Assembly: GCF_008923245.1 (NCBI RefSeq)
Contig: NZ_WBOS01000017.1
Coordinates: forward strand, 39,357-103,356
Length of the DNA: 64,000 nt
Direction of reading: 5' to 3'
Source of the DNA: Cytobacillus depressus
Lineage (GTDB): Bacteria; Bacillota; Bacilli; Bacillales; Cytobacillaceae
The notes below the pieces were generated by a model, which saw only the letters and a list, made by a program, of their open reading frames with translations, was not told where the DNA came from and did not search any database. A program made the translations under genes and the position numbers. Positions within the stretch are counted from its first letter, which is position 1; every line of letters starts with the position of its first letter. Shown in pieces: positions 24,324-34,312 of the stretch.

Positions 24324-25262
24324 TTATTTACTTAACTTTTCCAACATATCCTTCGTCATTTTCGCAAGATCATATTCTGCCTTAAAGCCCCATTCTTCCT
24401 TTGCAGCCGTTGCATCGATTGAATTCGGCCAGCTGTCGGCAATTTGCTGACGAGCTGGATCAACAGAATAGCTCATTTCAAATTCAGGAATATGTTTACG
24501 AATTTCAGCAGCAATTTCTTCTGGGTCAAAGCTCATCGCTGTGACGTTAAAGGAATTACGATGCTTCAGTTTTGATGGATCTGCCTCCATTAAATCGACA
24601 ATGGCATTTAATGCATCAGGCATATACATCATATCCATATACGTTCCTTTATCAATATAAGAAGTATAGCGCTTGTTTTTGATGGCTTCATAGTAAATTT
24701 CCACAGCATAATCTGTCGTGCCGCCACCAGGAGGTGTTACGTAAGAGATTAATCCTGGGAATCTTAAGCCTCTTGTATCTACGCCGAATTTATAATTGTA
24801 ATAATCTGCAAGTAATTCACCAGCAACTTTATTTACTCCATACATAGTCGTTGGACGCTGAATCGTGTCCTGCGGAGTATTGTCCTTCGGTGTTGTTGGT
24901 CCAAATGCTCCGATTGAACTTGGCGTGAAAAACTTACAATTTAATTCACGTGCTGCTTCAAGAGCGTTCATGAGACCACCCATATTTAAATTCCATGCAA
25001 ATACTGGATTTTTTTCAGCCGTTGCGGAAAGTAAAGCAGCCATATGGATAATGGTATCAGCTTGATATTTCTTTGCCATTTCAATCATTGTTTTCGTATC
25101 TGTAACATCGACAACTTCAAATGGACCTGAAAGAGCAGCTTCAGAATCATTTTTTCTAATATCCGTAGCAATGACATTGTCTGCTCCATAAATATTTCGA
25201 AGCTTTACCGTGAGCTCTGAACCGATTTGTCCTAATGCACCAGTAATAAAAATCTTTTTCAT
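24324..25262 (-). CDS. tdh: NAD-dependent L-threonine 3-dehydrogenase (short-chain/epimerase type)
   Basis: The 312-residue protein of the extended short-chain dehydrogenase family begins FITGALGQIGSELT (NAD-binding GxxGxxG) and has the catalytic MYGVNKVAGE (YxxxK) and TPSSIGAFG serine. It oxidises threonine to 2-amino-3-ketobutyrate. The neighbour kbl cleaves that product, which fixes the assignment against sugar epimerases. A decayed copy of its C-terminus lies at 36619-36692. Confidence 0.93.
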   Translation of the reverse strand: MKKIFITGALGQIGSELTVKLRNIYGADNVIATDIRKNDSEAALSGPFEVVDVTDTKTMIEMAKKYQADTIIHMAALLSATAEKNPVFAWNLNMGGLMNALEAARELNCKFFTPSSIGAFGPTTPKDNTPQDTIQRPTTMYGVNKVAGELLADYYNYKFGVDTRGLRFPGLISYVTPPGGGTTDYAVEIYYEAIKNKRYTSYIDKGTYMDMMYMPDALNAIVDLMEADPSKLKHRNSFNVTAMSFDPEEIAAEIRKHIPEFEMSYSVDPARQQIADSWPNSIDATAAKEEWGFKAEYDLAKMTKDMLEKLSK

Positions 25263-25329
25263 TTATTCTCCAAACCTTCCCTCTGTGAAAAATACGAGTA
25301 GTCTCTATTCACAATTTCAACTTATTAAA

Positions 25330-26517
25330 TTAGATAATGCCCATTTCTTTTCCGACTTTTTCATAAATCGCAATGGCTTTGTCTAGCATTTCTTTCGTAT
25401 GTGCTGCAGACGGCATATTTCTTACCCGTCCTGTCCCCTTTGGAACGGTTGGGAACACAATAGACTTTGCATACACGCCTTCTTCATTTAGCCTTTTGCT
25501 GAATTCTTGAGTTTTGACTTCGTCCCCTATGATACATGGGGTAATTGGTGTTTCACTTTCACCAATATCAAATCCAATTTTTTCTAAACCAGCCTTTAAG
25601 TAATTTCCATTTTCCCAAAGCTGCTTATTCAATTCAGTGCTTTCCATTAAGATTTCAATAGCCTTAATACTTGCAGCCACATCTGCTGGAGTTAGCGATG
25701 TGGAGAATAAGAATGGGCGGCTGCGTACCTTTAGCCAGTCAATTAACTCTTGTTTACCGGCTACATATCCGCCAACAACACCGATGGCTTTTGAAAGTGT
25801 GCCAATTTGGAAATCAATTTTATCAGAAAGTCCGAAATGCTTGACCGTTCCGGCGCCGTCACCTAAAACACCTGAGCCGTGCGCATCATCCACATATGTA
25901 ATTAAATCGAACTCCTCCGCAATTTCGACAATTTCAGGAAGCTTAGCAATATCCCCATCCATTGAGAAAACACCGTCAGTAATGACCATAATCTTGTTGT
26001 AAAGACCTGATTCCTTTGCTTCTTTCGCTTTTGCTCGTAAATCCTCCATATCGGAATGGTTAACGCGAATGATTTTCGCTTTCGATAAACGGCAGCCGTC
26101 AATAATTGAAGCGTGGTTCAATTCATCAGAAAGAATGGCATCATTTTTATCCATGACAGCGGAAATTGCAGCCATATTACAGTTGAAGCCAGATTGATAG
26201 GCGATTGCAGCCTCTGTATGTTTAAATTCAGCAAGCTTTTCTTCAAGCTTTACATGAATGTCTAATGTTCCGTTAATCGTTCGGACCGCTCCAGCACCAA
26301 CGCCATATGTTTGAATAGCTGTATTCGCCGCTTCCTTTAATCGATTATCAGTAGCGAGTCCTAAATAGTTATTGGAAGATAAATTAATAAGCTCTCTGCC
26401 GTTTATTTTGATCATTGGACCATTCGGGCTTTCTAACGGGTCAATGACATTATATAAACCCTTCCCTTTTAAATCTTCTAAATTTTCTTTTAGAAATGCA
26501 TCTAATGTTTTACTCAT
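25330..26517 (-). CDS. kbl: Glycine C-acetyltransferase (2-amino-3-ketobutyrate CoA ligase)
   Basis: The 395-residue alpha-oxoamine synthase has NNYLGLATDNRL at the N-terminus, VDDAHGSGVLGD and the PLP-lysine motif GTLSKAIGVVGGY. With CoA it splits 2-amino-3-ketobutyrate into glycine and acetyl-CoA. It is upstream of tdh on the same strand (67-base gap), the usual two-step threonine degradation pair. GGGGGC upstream of the ATG is the ribosome site. Confidence 0.95.
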   Translation of the reverse strand: MSKTLDAFLKENLEDLKGKGLYNVIDPLESPNGPMIKINGRELINLSSNNYLGLATDNRLKEAANTAIQTYGVGAGAVRTINGTLDIHVKLEEKLAEFKHTEAAIAYQSGFNCNMAAISAVMDKNDAILSDELNHASIIDGCRLSKAKIIRVNHSDMEDLRAKAKEAKESGLYNKIMVITDGVFSMDGDIAKLPEIVEIAEEFDLITYVDDAHGSGVLGDGAGTVKHFGLSDKIDFQIGTLSKAIGVVGGYVAGKQELIDWLKVRSRPFLFSTSLTPADVAASIKAIEILMESTELNKQLWENGNYLKAGLEKIGFDIGESETPITPCIIGDEVKTQEFSKRLNEEGVYAKSIVFPTVPKGTGRVRNMPSAAHTKEMLDKAIAIYEKVGKEMGII

Positions 26518-26985
26518 AAATAAAGCCCCCTATACCATAATTATTTCCTATTTGTCGCTTTGCCAAAAACAAATGTCTTTTCCAAAAAGACAGTTAATCA
26601 ACCTCTAAAGCTAGATATATAAAGGATTCTTATATATTACTTTATCATATTATTTCATTTTGTATATACATCGAGGACAGTTTTTTTTACTTTCAAATTT
26701 CATTTAGCTTAGTATGTCCATTTTCAATAAGTTACCTTTACATGAAAATGATGAACGAAACTCCCCCCTTTTATCCCAAATACAATAAACATGAAGAAAA
26801 TCCATGCAGAATATATGAAGAAAATTACATAGCATTTTTTTATAAAAATAAGGTTCTTTTAGCCAAGTTCGAAAATATATATAGTAGTGTCGATATTTAG
26901 GACAACTACTGTCAATTGGAAATAGTAGATTACACAAAGTACCTTTTTATATCGGTTACCTAATTATATTAATTATAAATAAGGA
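26518..26985. other. Intergenic region between kbl and catalase
   Basis: AT-rich sequence holding the divergent promoters of kbl and the catalase gene. No gene or strong hairpin was seen. I found no -24/-12 type promoter for kbl. Confidence 0.5.
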
Positions 26986-27013
26986 TTGATTTTCTTTTAG
27001 TAAGTGTTATTAT
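26986..27013 (+). promoter_or_regulatory. Candidate sigma-A promoter of catalase
   Basis: TTGATT at 26986-26991 and TATTAT at 27008-27013 are 16 bases apart. Transcription would start near 27020, just before the operator palindrome. Confidence 0.5.
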
Positions 27014-27030
27014 TATTTTTAAGTTATTAA

Positions 27031-27044
27031 ATAATAATTATTAT
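27031..27044. promoter_or_regulatory. PerR/Fur-type operator in front of catalase
   Basis: ATAATAATTATTAT is a perfect 14-base palindrome similar to the PerR box TTATAATnATTATAA. It lies just downstream of the predicted transcription start of a catalase gene, the typical PerR target. Confidence 0.6.
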
Positions 27045-27065
27045 CACATGAGGAGGTTATTTTTC

Positions 27066-28553
27066 GTGAATAACAATGATAATCAAAAGAAATTGACGAC
27101 CGCAGCAGGCGCACCTGTTGCTGATAATCAGAACTCAATGACAGCAGGCCCTAGAGGCCCTGTACTTCTCCAAGATGTTTGGTTGATTGAAAAGCTCGCA
27201 CATTTTGACAGAGAAGTAATTCCAGAAAGACGTATGCACGCCAAGGGATCAGGTGCATATGGGACTTTTACAGTTACTCATGATATTTCTAAATATACGA
27301 AAGCGAAGATTTTCTCTGAGGTTGGGAAACAAACTGAGATGTTCGTTCGCTTCTCTACTGTTGCTGGTGAACGAGGAGCAGCCGATGCGGAGCGTGATAT
27401 TCGTGGATTCGCGATGAGATTTTATACGGAAGAAGGTAACTGGGATCTCGTCGGTAATAATACGCCTGTCTTCTTCTTTAGAGACCCTATGCAATTCCCT
27501 GATTTGAACCATGCTGTTAAGCGCGACCCTCGTACGAATATGCGCAGCGCGAATAATAACTGGGATTTCTGGACGTCACTTCCGGAAGCTTTACATCAAA
27601 TTACGATCGTTATGAGTGACCGCGGGATTCCGAAGTCTTACCGTACAATGCATGGCTTCGGCAGCCATACATTTAGTATGATTAATGATCAAAATGAACG
27701 AGTATGGGTGAAATTCCACATGCGTTCACAGCAAGGCATTGAAAATTTAACTGACGAAGAATCAGAAGTACTTGTTGGAAAAGATCGTGAAAGCCATCAA
27801 AGGGATCTATATGAAAATATCGAAAATGGAAACTTCCCGAAATGGAAAATGTATATTCAAGTCATGACAGAGGAACAAGCAAGAACACATCCTGATAATC
27901 CATTTGATTTAACAAAGGTATGGTATAAGAAAGACTACCCTCTTATTGAGGTTGGAGAATGGGTTCTTAATCGCAATCCAGAAAACTATTTCGCTGAAGT
28001 TGAACAAGCTGCCTTTACACCAGCGAATGTTGTACCTGGAATTGCTTTCTCACCTGATAAAATGTTACAAGGCAGATTATTCTCTTACGGAGATGCACAG
28101 CGATACCGTTTAGGTGTTAACCACCACCAAATTCCTGTAAACCAGCCAAAATGCCCTTTCCATAGCTACCATCGTGATGGAGCCATGAGAGTGGACGGCA
28201 ACAAAGGCAGTTCCCTTCACTATGAACCAAACAGTTATGGAGAATGGAAAGAACAGCCGAAGTATAAAGAACCTTTTCTTGCTCTCCAAGGGGATGCCGG
28301 GTCTTGGGATTTCAGAGAAGATGATGACAACTATTTTGAGCAGCCTGGTCGCCTTTTCAATCTAATGAGCAAAGAACAACAACAAGTATTGTTTGAAAAT
28401 ACGGCTCGTAATATAAATGGAGTTGAAAAACATATTCAGATTCGCCATATCAAACATTGCTATCAAGCGGATCCTGCTTATGGAGAAGGAGTGGCTAATG
28501 CGATAGGCATTCCATTAAATGAAATTGGGATTGAGGGAAAGAAAGAAAGATAG
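27066..28553 (+). CDS. katA: Catalase (heme, small-subunit clade)
   Basis: The product is 495 residues. The distal heme histidine is in RRMHAKGSGAYG, Asn in DLVGNNTPVFFFRD, and the heme-ligating tyrosine in RLFSYGDAQRYRLG. It degrades hydrogen peroxide. The GTG at 27066 is used because AGGAGG at 27051-27056 lies 9 bases before it; the ATG at 27048 overlaps that ribosome site. A PerR-type operator lies upstream. Confidence 0.96.
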   Translation: MNNNDNQKKLTTAAGAPVADNQNSMTAGPRGPVLLQDVWLIEKLAHFDREVIPERRMHAKGSGAYGTFTVTHDISKYTKAKIFSEVGKQTEMFVRFSTVAGERGAADAERDIRGFAMRFYTEEGNWDLVGNNTPVFFFRDPMQFPDLNHAVKRDPRTNMRSANNNWDFWTSLPEALHQITIVMSDRGIPKSYRTMHGFGSHTFSMINDQNERVWVKFHMRSQQGIENLTDEESEVLVGKDRESHQRDLYENIENGNFPKWKMYIQVMTEEQARTHPDNPFDLTKVWYKKDYPLIEVGEWVLNRNPENYFAEVEQAAFTPANVVPGIAFSPDKMLQGRLFSYGDAQRYRLGVNHHQIPVNQPKCPFHSYHRDGAMRVDGNKGSSLHYEPNSYGEWKEQPKYKEPFLALQGDAGSWDFREDDDNYFEQPGRLFNLMSKEQQQVLFENTARNINGVEKHIQIRHIKHCYQADPAYGEGVANAIGIPLNEIGIEGKKER

Positions 28554-28633
28554 TTTTATTAAATGAGAATTCGTTGCACCAAAACCTGCAACATGAGGAA
28601 GCTACATAAAGTACAACGACCACTATAAAATAG

Positions 28634-28681
28634 AAGATGTCTACTCAAGCATTTATCAATACTTGAGTAGACATCTTTTTT
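28634..28681 (+). terminator. Terminator of catalase
   Basis: AAGATGTCTACTCAAG pairs with CTTGAGTAGACATCTT, followed by TTTTT. The stem is 16 bp and perfect. Confidence 0.9.
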
Positions 28682-28746
28682 ATTACTTGAACGACCACCT
28701 ACTTTTGTATGTGGATTTCGATATTTGATAAAAAAAGATTTAAAAA

Positions 28747-31350
28747 TTATATACTCTCCTGCTTTAAAGCATCAATAATATTTTCCTTTTTTACTTTGGC
28801 ACTAGAGTAGAGCATTGCAGAAGACACAATAACAAATACGGCAGCAATAACATACAGAATACTAAGCCATGGAAATGCAAATCCGAATCTAAAGCTGTGC
28901 ATCAATGATTTGTATATCAAATACATCACTACAACACTAATCGGCAAGCCAAAGAGCAATGACTGGATTCCATAAAACATACTTTCGTAATTGATCATTT
29001 TATTAAAACCCTTTGGCGTCATGCCAACAGATTTCAACATGGCAAATTCTCGTTTCCGTAGTGAAATGGAGGTCGAGATTGTGTTGAAGATATTTGCTAT
29101 CGAAATAGCCGTAATTAATACGATAAAACCATACGTAAATACTGACATAATTGTGATCATCTGCTCTTCTTGCTTGCGATATTGATACACATTATGAACA
29201 TACAGCTTATAGTCTTTCATTTCCTCAATTTCCTGCTGCGTTTTCATTGGATCTGTACTTTTTAGGAAGAGAAAACTATTTATTTCGTTCTTAGCCGATT
29301 CACCCAATAAATTGTCCATAACCTGTTCTGAGACGATGATATTTAATCCACCTATTCCAGCTGGCATAATCCCCATAGGAAATTGATCTGTCAATGTAAC
29401 AACTTCCACTTTATTGAAATACGTATCTTTTTCTTTTTCTTTTTCTCTTTCCCAGTCTCGATTAACTAAATCAAGACTTTTACCTTTTTTTATATTTAAA
29501 GCTTTCGTCTCAACAAACTTCCCTGTGCCCATGTCTTGATAAGGAATCGTATCAATGACAATCGCTGAAAGATGATTTGGGTTTTTTAGCGTTTCATAGT
29601 CTGCACCAACAGCAACCGCATATTCCTTCAAGCTCTCATCATTTAATGAACTTAAGCGAACATAGTAATCATATTTTCCATCCTTTAGATTCGCCTTATA
29701 CATTCCCAATTTTTTCAATTCAGCAGCGACTGACGCTTCTTCAACCCATGTGTTCAAAAAAAACTCGTTTACAACACTGTATTCTGTTACATCATTAAGG
29801 TCAGCAATGGAGTGTATCAATTCATCATCTAAGACATGTTCGCTTCCATTCGCTACTTCAATATCAAAATTCACACCTACTTGTGAAAGCTCGAGTGATT
29901 TTTTTAAATTCGCGGTAAAAAAGGAGACGGTTAAAAATAGCACGATACTAATCACGAGTGAAAATATCGTTGCTTTGTACCTGCGTTTATTTCTTTTTAA
30001 GTTTTTTAAGCCAATTTCTGCTTCGATTCCGAATAATGTTCGAATCAACTTCGATGTTTTCACAGCTTTTCTAGTGAGTTTAATTTCAGTTGTTTGCCTG
30101 ATCGCATCAATCGCTGAAATCTTGGACGCCTTCATCGCTGGTAGGAGCGTTGAAATAAAAATCGTTAAGATCGAAATCACACAAGCAACGATAATGGAGA
30201 ATGGTGTGACAGTCACGATTAATTTTTCAGACACTCCTAGCGCACCTTGTATCATCGAATTAATAAAATAAAAAGTAATGCCGATTCCAATTAGGCCACA
30301 GATAATCCCTAAAGGAATACTAACGAGCCCAATGATCATTCCTTCAAAAAACACCGAGTTCCGCTTTTGCCTTTTCGTTGCACCTACACTCGCAAGCATG
30401 CCTAAATGGCGAGACCGCTCCGAAACAGAAATTGCGAATGCATTATAAATTAACGAGACGGAACCAATAATAATAACTGTCATTATTATGGCTGATAAAG
30501 AATTAAGCGTTTTATTTAAAGCCTCATTTTTTGTCACTCCATAGTAGCGAAGCAATTGATCATTATACTTGATCGTCGCTATTCCGTTTTTGTCTGCTAA
30601 ATTTTCAGCATGTGAGAATAATGACTTTTTTACTTTCTTTAAAATAACTGTTGCATTTACACGATCATTCGCTCCAATTATATTTTCATCCAAATAGGAA
30701 ATAATCGTATAGCCCGGTGCCCATGTCGGCTCCCACGTAGGACGTTTAATAAATCCTACAATCGTATAGTTTCTTGTTTTCGTATTTTTTAATGTCTCAG
30801 AAATTTTACCATCTTCAAACTCGATGGAGGCATTCTGATCTAATGACGTATCATCATCTTCATCTGATGACCTTACACCCACGTCAAGTGTCAATTGATC
30901 GCCAATACCAAATTCCACTTGCGCATTCGTCGCTATATGTTCTGAAATAACCACTTCATTAGCGGCTTGTGGGAGCCGTCCTTTACTCAATTCTATTGGA
31001 AATTGTTTGAAACCTTCAAGATTATATTCTTTAATAAACAAATATGGCTTACTTTCATTTCGTCCGCCTTCTAAGAGGGCATAGCCGCGATCCCTAGAAA
31101 TGACAAGTTTCTTCGTTGCCTCATCATTCTTTATCGCTGCAACCTGATCTTTATTCAAATCTTTATAAAGAACATGCCATTCACCTTCATTTGCTATTGT
31201 TTGCCTTTTCATTAAGTCTAAAAAGGAGACAGCAAGTGTGGTAACGGCTGTGATCATAGCAACCGAAATAATGACTCCAAGGATCGTAACAAGAGTTCGC
31301 CTTTTATTTTCTTTTAAATGCCTTAAGGTAAGTTTATAAACGATATTCAC
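28747..31350 (-). CDS. ABC transporter permease, double FtsX (MacB type)
   Basis: The 867-residue protein has a first membrane span at residues 17-38, a large extracellular domain (about 45-280), three spans (about 285-400), then a second similar unit with an extracellular domain (about 480-740) and a final three-span FtsX module. This is the duplicated MacB/FtsX layout rather than the BceB layout. Such permeases export peptides or lipoproteins or do mechanical work outside the membrane. It overlaps the ATPase gene by 4 bases and follows a two-component system. The substrate is unknown; an antimicrobial peptide is possible. Confidence 0.88.
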   Translation of the reverse strand: MNIVYKLTLRHLKENKRRTLVTILGVIISVAMITAVTTLAVSFLDLMKRQTIANEGEWHVLYKDLNKDQVAAIKNDEATKKLVISRDRGYALLEGGRNESKPYLFIKEYNLEGFKQFPIELSKGRLPQAANEVVISEHIATNAQVEFGIGDQLTLDVGVRSSDEDDDTSLDQNASIEFEDGKISETLKNTKTRNYTIVGFIKRPTWEPTWAPGYTIISYLDENIIGANDRVNATVILKKVKKSLFSHAENLADKNGIATIKYNDQLLRYYGVTKNEALNKTLNSLSAIIMTVIIIGSVSLIYNAFAISVSERSRHLGMLASVGATKRQKRNSVFFEGMIIGLVSIPLGIICGLIGIGITFYFINSMIQGALGVSEKLIVTVTPFSIIVACVISILTIFISTLLPAMKASKISAIDAIRQTTEIKLTRKAVKTSKLIRTLFGIEAEIGLKNLKRNKRRYKATIFSLVISIVLFLTVSFFTANLKKSLELSQVGVNFDIEVANGSEHVLDDELIHSIADLNDVTEYSVVNEFFLNTWVEEASVAAELKKLGMYKANLKDGKYDYYVRLSSLNDESLKEYAVAVGADYETLKNPNHLSAIVIDTIPYQDMGTGKFVETKALNIKKGKSLDLVNRDWEREKEKEKDTYFNKVEVVTLTDQFPMGIMPAGIGGLNIIVSEQVMDNLLGESAKNEINSFLFLKSTDPMKTQQEIEEMKDYKLYVHNVYQYRKQEEQMITIMSVFTYGFIVLITAISIANIFNTISTSISLRKREFAMLKSVGMTPKGFNKMINYESMFYGIQSLLFGLPISVVVMYLIYKSLMHSFRFGFAFPWLSILYVIAAVFVIVSSAMLYSSAKVKKENIIDALKQESI

Positions 31351-32030
31351 AGACGATTCACCTCGTCTTTGGCAATCCTTCCATCTTCGATTGCAATGAC
31401 TCTATCCGCTTGTAAGGCAATCCGTTCATCATGGGTAATGACGATTAGCGTCTGATTGAATGTTTTATTAAACATTTTTAACAAATCTATAATTTCACGG
31501 CTATTTCTACTATCGAGGTTACCAGTTGGCTCATCTGCGAGCATAATAGCTGGGTTACTTATGAGTGCTCGACCAATCGAAACTCGCTGTTGTTGTCCAC
31601 CTGAAAGTTGGTTCGGGAGATGTTGTAAGCGATCTTCAAGATTTAATGTTTTCACAAGCTTATTAAGCTGCTCTTTGTCCACCTTATGTTCATCAAGTAA
31701 GGATGGGAGCGTAATATTTTCTTCAACCGTCAGAACCGGAATAAGGTTGTAAAACTGATAAATAAGACCAATTTGTCGTCGGCGAAAAATAGCCAACTGT
31801 GTTTCATTAAGACTATAAATGTCTGTGTTATCAACGAAAACCTTTCCACTTGTAGGTTTGTCTACGCCACCAAGCATATGCAGCAGTGTCGATTTCCCCG
31901 ATCCAGATGGGCCGATTATGGCGACAAATTCACCCTTTTTAACTGAAAAAGAAACATCATTAAGCGCTTTAACCGCCGTTTCACCTTTTCCGTACACTTT
32001 AGACAGATGTTCTATTTTTAAAATTTCCAT
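31347..32030 (-). CDS. ABC transporter ATP-binding protein (LolD/MacB type)
   Basis: The 227-residue ATPase has Walker A GPSGSGKSTLLHMLGG, signature LSGGQQQRVSIGRAL, Walker B IMLADEPTGNLDS and the H-loop VITHDERIA. The GNLDS after Walker B is typical of ATPases that serve FtsX-type permeases. The ATG at 32030 has GGAGG 11 bases upstream; an in-frame ATG at 32045 sits in front of it. Confidence 0.95.
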   Translation of the reverse strand: MEILKIEHLSKVYGKGETAVKALNDVSFSVKKGEFVAIIGPSGSGKSTLLHMLGGVDKPTSGKVFVDNTDIYSLNETQLAIFRRRQIGLIYQFYNLIPVLTVEENITLPSLLDEHKVDKEQLNKLVKTLNLEDRLQHLPNQLSGGQQQRVSIGRALISNPAIMLADEPTGNLDSRNSREIIDLLKMFNKTFNQTLIVITHDERIALQADRVIAIEDGRIAKDEVNRL

Positions 32031-32168
32031 CCTTAAAACCTCCATAATTTGCTGATGATTACAGTGTATCTGTCTAAAATGACTTTCTAGTGACTAGGAA
32101 AGTGACAATTTAGTCACTTTACATCTTTTATAAGCAATCTCTTGAGCAAAAATTAGATGATCTGTAAA

Positions 32169-33170
32169 TTAAATCACTCGTTTATAAAATTTAATGTGAA
32201 ATTCTGTTCCTTGATCTTTCCCGCTCTTTACATCGATAACACCATTTTGACTAGTGATAATGCTGTGGGCCATCGCGAGCCCGATCCCGACGCTATCTTC
32301 ACTGGCATTCTTGCCTTTATAAAAACGCTTAAAAATATAAGGCAGATCCTCCTTTCGTATTCCTTTCCCATTGTCAGCAATGATAATTTCCGTATACAAG
32401 GCATTTTCTGAAAACGACACTGTAATGACGCCGCCTTCTCCAGTGTGCTCCACACAATTTTTAAATATGTTAAGCAAGGCTTCTCTTGTCCAATTCAAAT
32501 CGCCAAGAAACGAAACTGTAGCTTCACCTGTAATCGAAATAGCTTGTTCTTTAATATCCATTGGAATAAGAACAGGCTCAAGTGCTTTTTGTATGAGTTT
32601 TTCTAACATGATTGGCTCTTTTTTAAATTGAGCGGTTCCGGCATCAATTTTTGAAAGCTTTAATAATGAAGACACTAACCACTCGATCCGCTCAAGCTGA
32701 ATCCGGATATTATGTGTAAATTCCGTTCTTTTTGCGACAGGTAATTGTGAATTATTTAATAAATCTGCCATGACCATCATGGAGGTAAGCGGAGTTTTTA
32801 GCTGATGAGATATATCAGAAATAGCATTAGTGAGCTGGATTTTATCTTGTTGTAAAATGGAACTTTGCTCAGATAGCATGATGGTCACTTTGTAAATATC
32901 ATTTTTTAAAATACTAAGCTCCCCTTCATAATTATCACGTACGTCTAGAGAATAATCACCGCCACTAATTCGCCGCAAATAGCTCGAAAGTTTTTCGATT
33001 TCACGATATCTCCACCTTGTAAAAATCAAACTACACCCAATTAGCAGCGCAGAGGTGATGAATACAAGCATCGTAGCTACTGGTGAAATTAAGGCAGATA
33101 TTACGACTGCCACTGTACTGATTGCACACATTGTTAATAAAAAAATACGAATTTCTCTATTACGCAGCAT
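32169..33170 (-). CDS. Sensor histidine kinase, intramembrane-sensing type
   Basis: The product has about 333 residues: two closely spaced membrane spans (about residues 8-50) with almost no extracellular loop, a short HAMP-like linker, the H-box SDISHQLKTPLTSM, the N-box LLNIFKNCVEHT and G-boxes IADNGKGI and VGIGLAMAHSI. It directly follows the response regulator gene. Such short-loop kinases usually sense through the ABC transporter encoded next to them. A TTG four codons upstream is an alternative start. Confidence 0.93.
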   Translation of the reverse strand: MLRNREIRIFLLTMCAISTVAVVISALISPVATMLVFITSALLIGCSLIFTRWRYREIEKLSSYLRRISGGDYSLDVRDNYEGELSILKNDIYKVTIMLSEQSSILQQDKIQLTNAISDISHQLKTPLTSMMVMADLLNNSQLPVAKRTEFTHNIRIQLERIEWLVSSLLKLSKIDAGTAQFKKEPIMLEKLIQKALEPVLIPMDIKEQAISITGEATVSFLGDLNWTREALLNIFKNCVEHTGEGGVITVSFSENALYTEIIIADNGKGIRKEDLPYIFKRFYKGKNASEDSVGIGLAMAHSIITSQNGVIDVKSGKDQGTEFHIKFYKRVI

Positions 33171-33171
33171 G

Positions 33172-33855
33172 CTAATCACCAACCTTATATCCTAAACCAC
33201 GAACTGTTTTAATAAGGGTTGGCTGTTGCGGATGATCTTCTAACTTCTCTCGGAGCCTTTTTATGTAAACCGTCAATGTATTATCATTTACATAGTCTCC
33301 CGCTACATCCCAAATCTGTTCTAACAACTGACTTCGTGACAGCACTTGCCCAATATGGTTAGCAAAAATAAGTAAGAGCCTATATTCTAAAGCAGTCAAT
33401 ATTACTTCTTCCCCATTTTTGAACACCTTGCCTTCAAGCGTATTCACTCGGATATTTTTTATTTCGATCATTGCTTTCGGTTGATGTGACTTCTTGTATC
33501 TTCGTAAAACGGTTTTAATCCGTGATAATAGCTCACGAATGCGAAAAGGCTTTGTAATATAATCGTCAGCCCCCATATCAAGGCCCATCACAACATTCAC
33601 CTCATCATCAATCGCCGTTAAAAAAATGACAGGAATGTCACTTCGATCTTTAACAATTTGGCATAATTCATACCCGCTCCCGTCTGGTAATGATAAATCA
33701 AATAAGCATAAATCAATTCGCTTTAACTCCTCGGCCAGCACCTTCTTAGCCGACTCAGCATCATAGCAAAGAACGGTAGTAAAATGATCTTGTTGGAGTG
33801 AATATTCCAAACCCGCTGCAATTGTTTTATCATCTTCCACAAGCAAAATTTTCAT
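33172..33855 (-). CDS. OmpR/PhoB family response regulator
   Basis: The 227-residue protein has an N-terminal receiver (acidic VEDD, phospho-acceptor Asp in LCLFDLSLPDGSG, Lys in DDYITKPFRIREL) and a C-terminal winged helix (LTALEYRLLLIFANHIGQVLS, then YIKRLREKLEDHPQQ, ending VRGLGYKV). It is the first gene of the regulator-kinase-ATPase-permease operon, whose members it probably controls. Confidence 0.96.
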   Translation of the reverse strand: MKILLVEDDKTIAAGLEYSLQQDHFTTVLCYDAESAKKVLAEELKRIDLCLFDLSLPDGSGYELCQIVKDRSDIPVIFLTAIDDEVNVVMGLDMGADDYITKPFRIRELLSRIKTVLRRYKKSHQPKAMIEIKNIRVNTLEGKVFKNGEEVILTALEYRLLLIFANHIGQVLSRSQLLEQIWDVAGDYVNDNTLTVYIKRLREKLEDHPQQPTLIKTVRGLGYKVGD

Positions 33856-34312
33856 ATGTAACCCACCCTAACATTCTTCTTTTGAAACATATTTACCACT
33901 ATCATATCAAGGAATGGGGGGAAGATGCGATGAAGATTCATCTCATTTTTGGTGTGCTACCTAATAACCCACTAGCCTGGTAAACGAAAAACATTATATG
34001 ATCATAAACCTTCTTTTGTAAGAAAACAGATTTTTAGACAAAATAAAAGGATTCTCTTTTTGTAGAAGCTGACACCACCAGATAGACATATTACCTGATG
34101 ACTTCTAACAATAAGGAGAATCCTTATGAATAACAATATACCCTTACAAAATTGTCTTAAAATCCTTAACTTTAACGACTACATTAAAAGCTAGTGATAA
34201 CAATTGAATGTTAATTAAGTTCCGGTTGTCCCCGGAACTCCGTAAACGGTAAGCTGGTTGAAATATAGCAGCCTGCGGATAACAATACGTTTTGCTTTCA
34301 TTTTTTTGAACG
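33856..34312. other. Region without a clear gene between the response regulator and the riboswitch
   Basis: The stretch holds an inverted repeat (AAGGATTCTC at 34047-34056 with GAGAATCCTT at 34116-34125), a 22-codon frame after it, and a hairpin AGTTCCGG/CCGGAACT at 34217-34238. A 17-codon frame at 33930-33983 (MKIHLIFGVLPNNPLAW) has a G-rich site upstream. None is a recognised gene. Confidence 0.5.
34126..34194 (+). pseudogene. 22-codon frame with good ribosome site, possible transposase remnant
   Basis: MNNNIPLQNCLKILNFNDYI, then KS and stop, follows AATAAGGAG at a normal distance. The start looks like the beginning of a transposase, and the preceding inverted repeat could come from an IS end. 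The family is not certain. Confidence 0.3.

Noticed and set aside
26704..26937. 77-codon minus-strand frame upstream of kbl
   Set aside because: No ribosome site, no recognisable family, and AT-driven composition.
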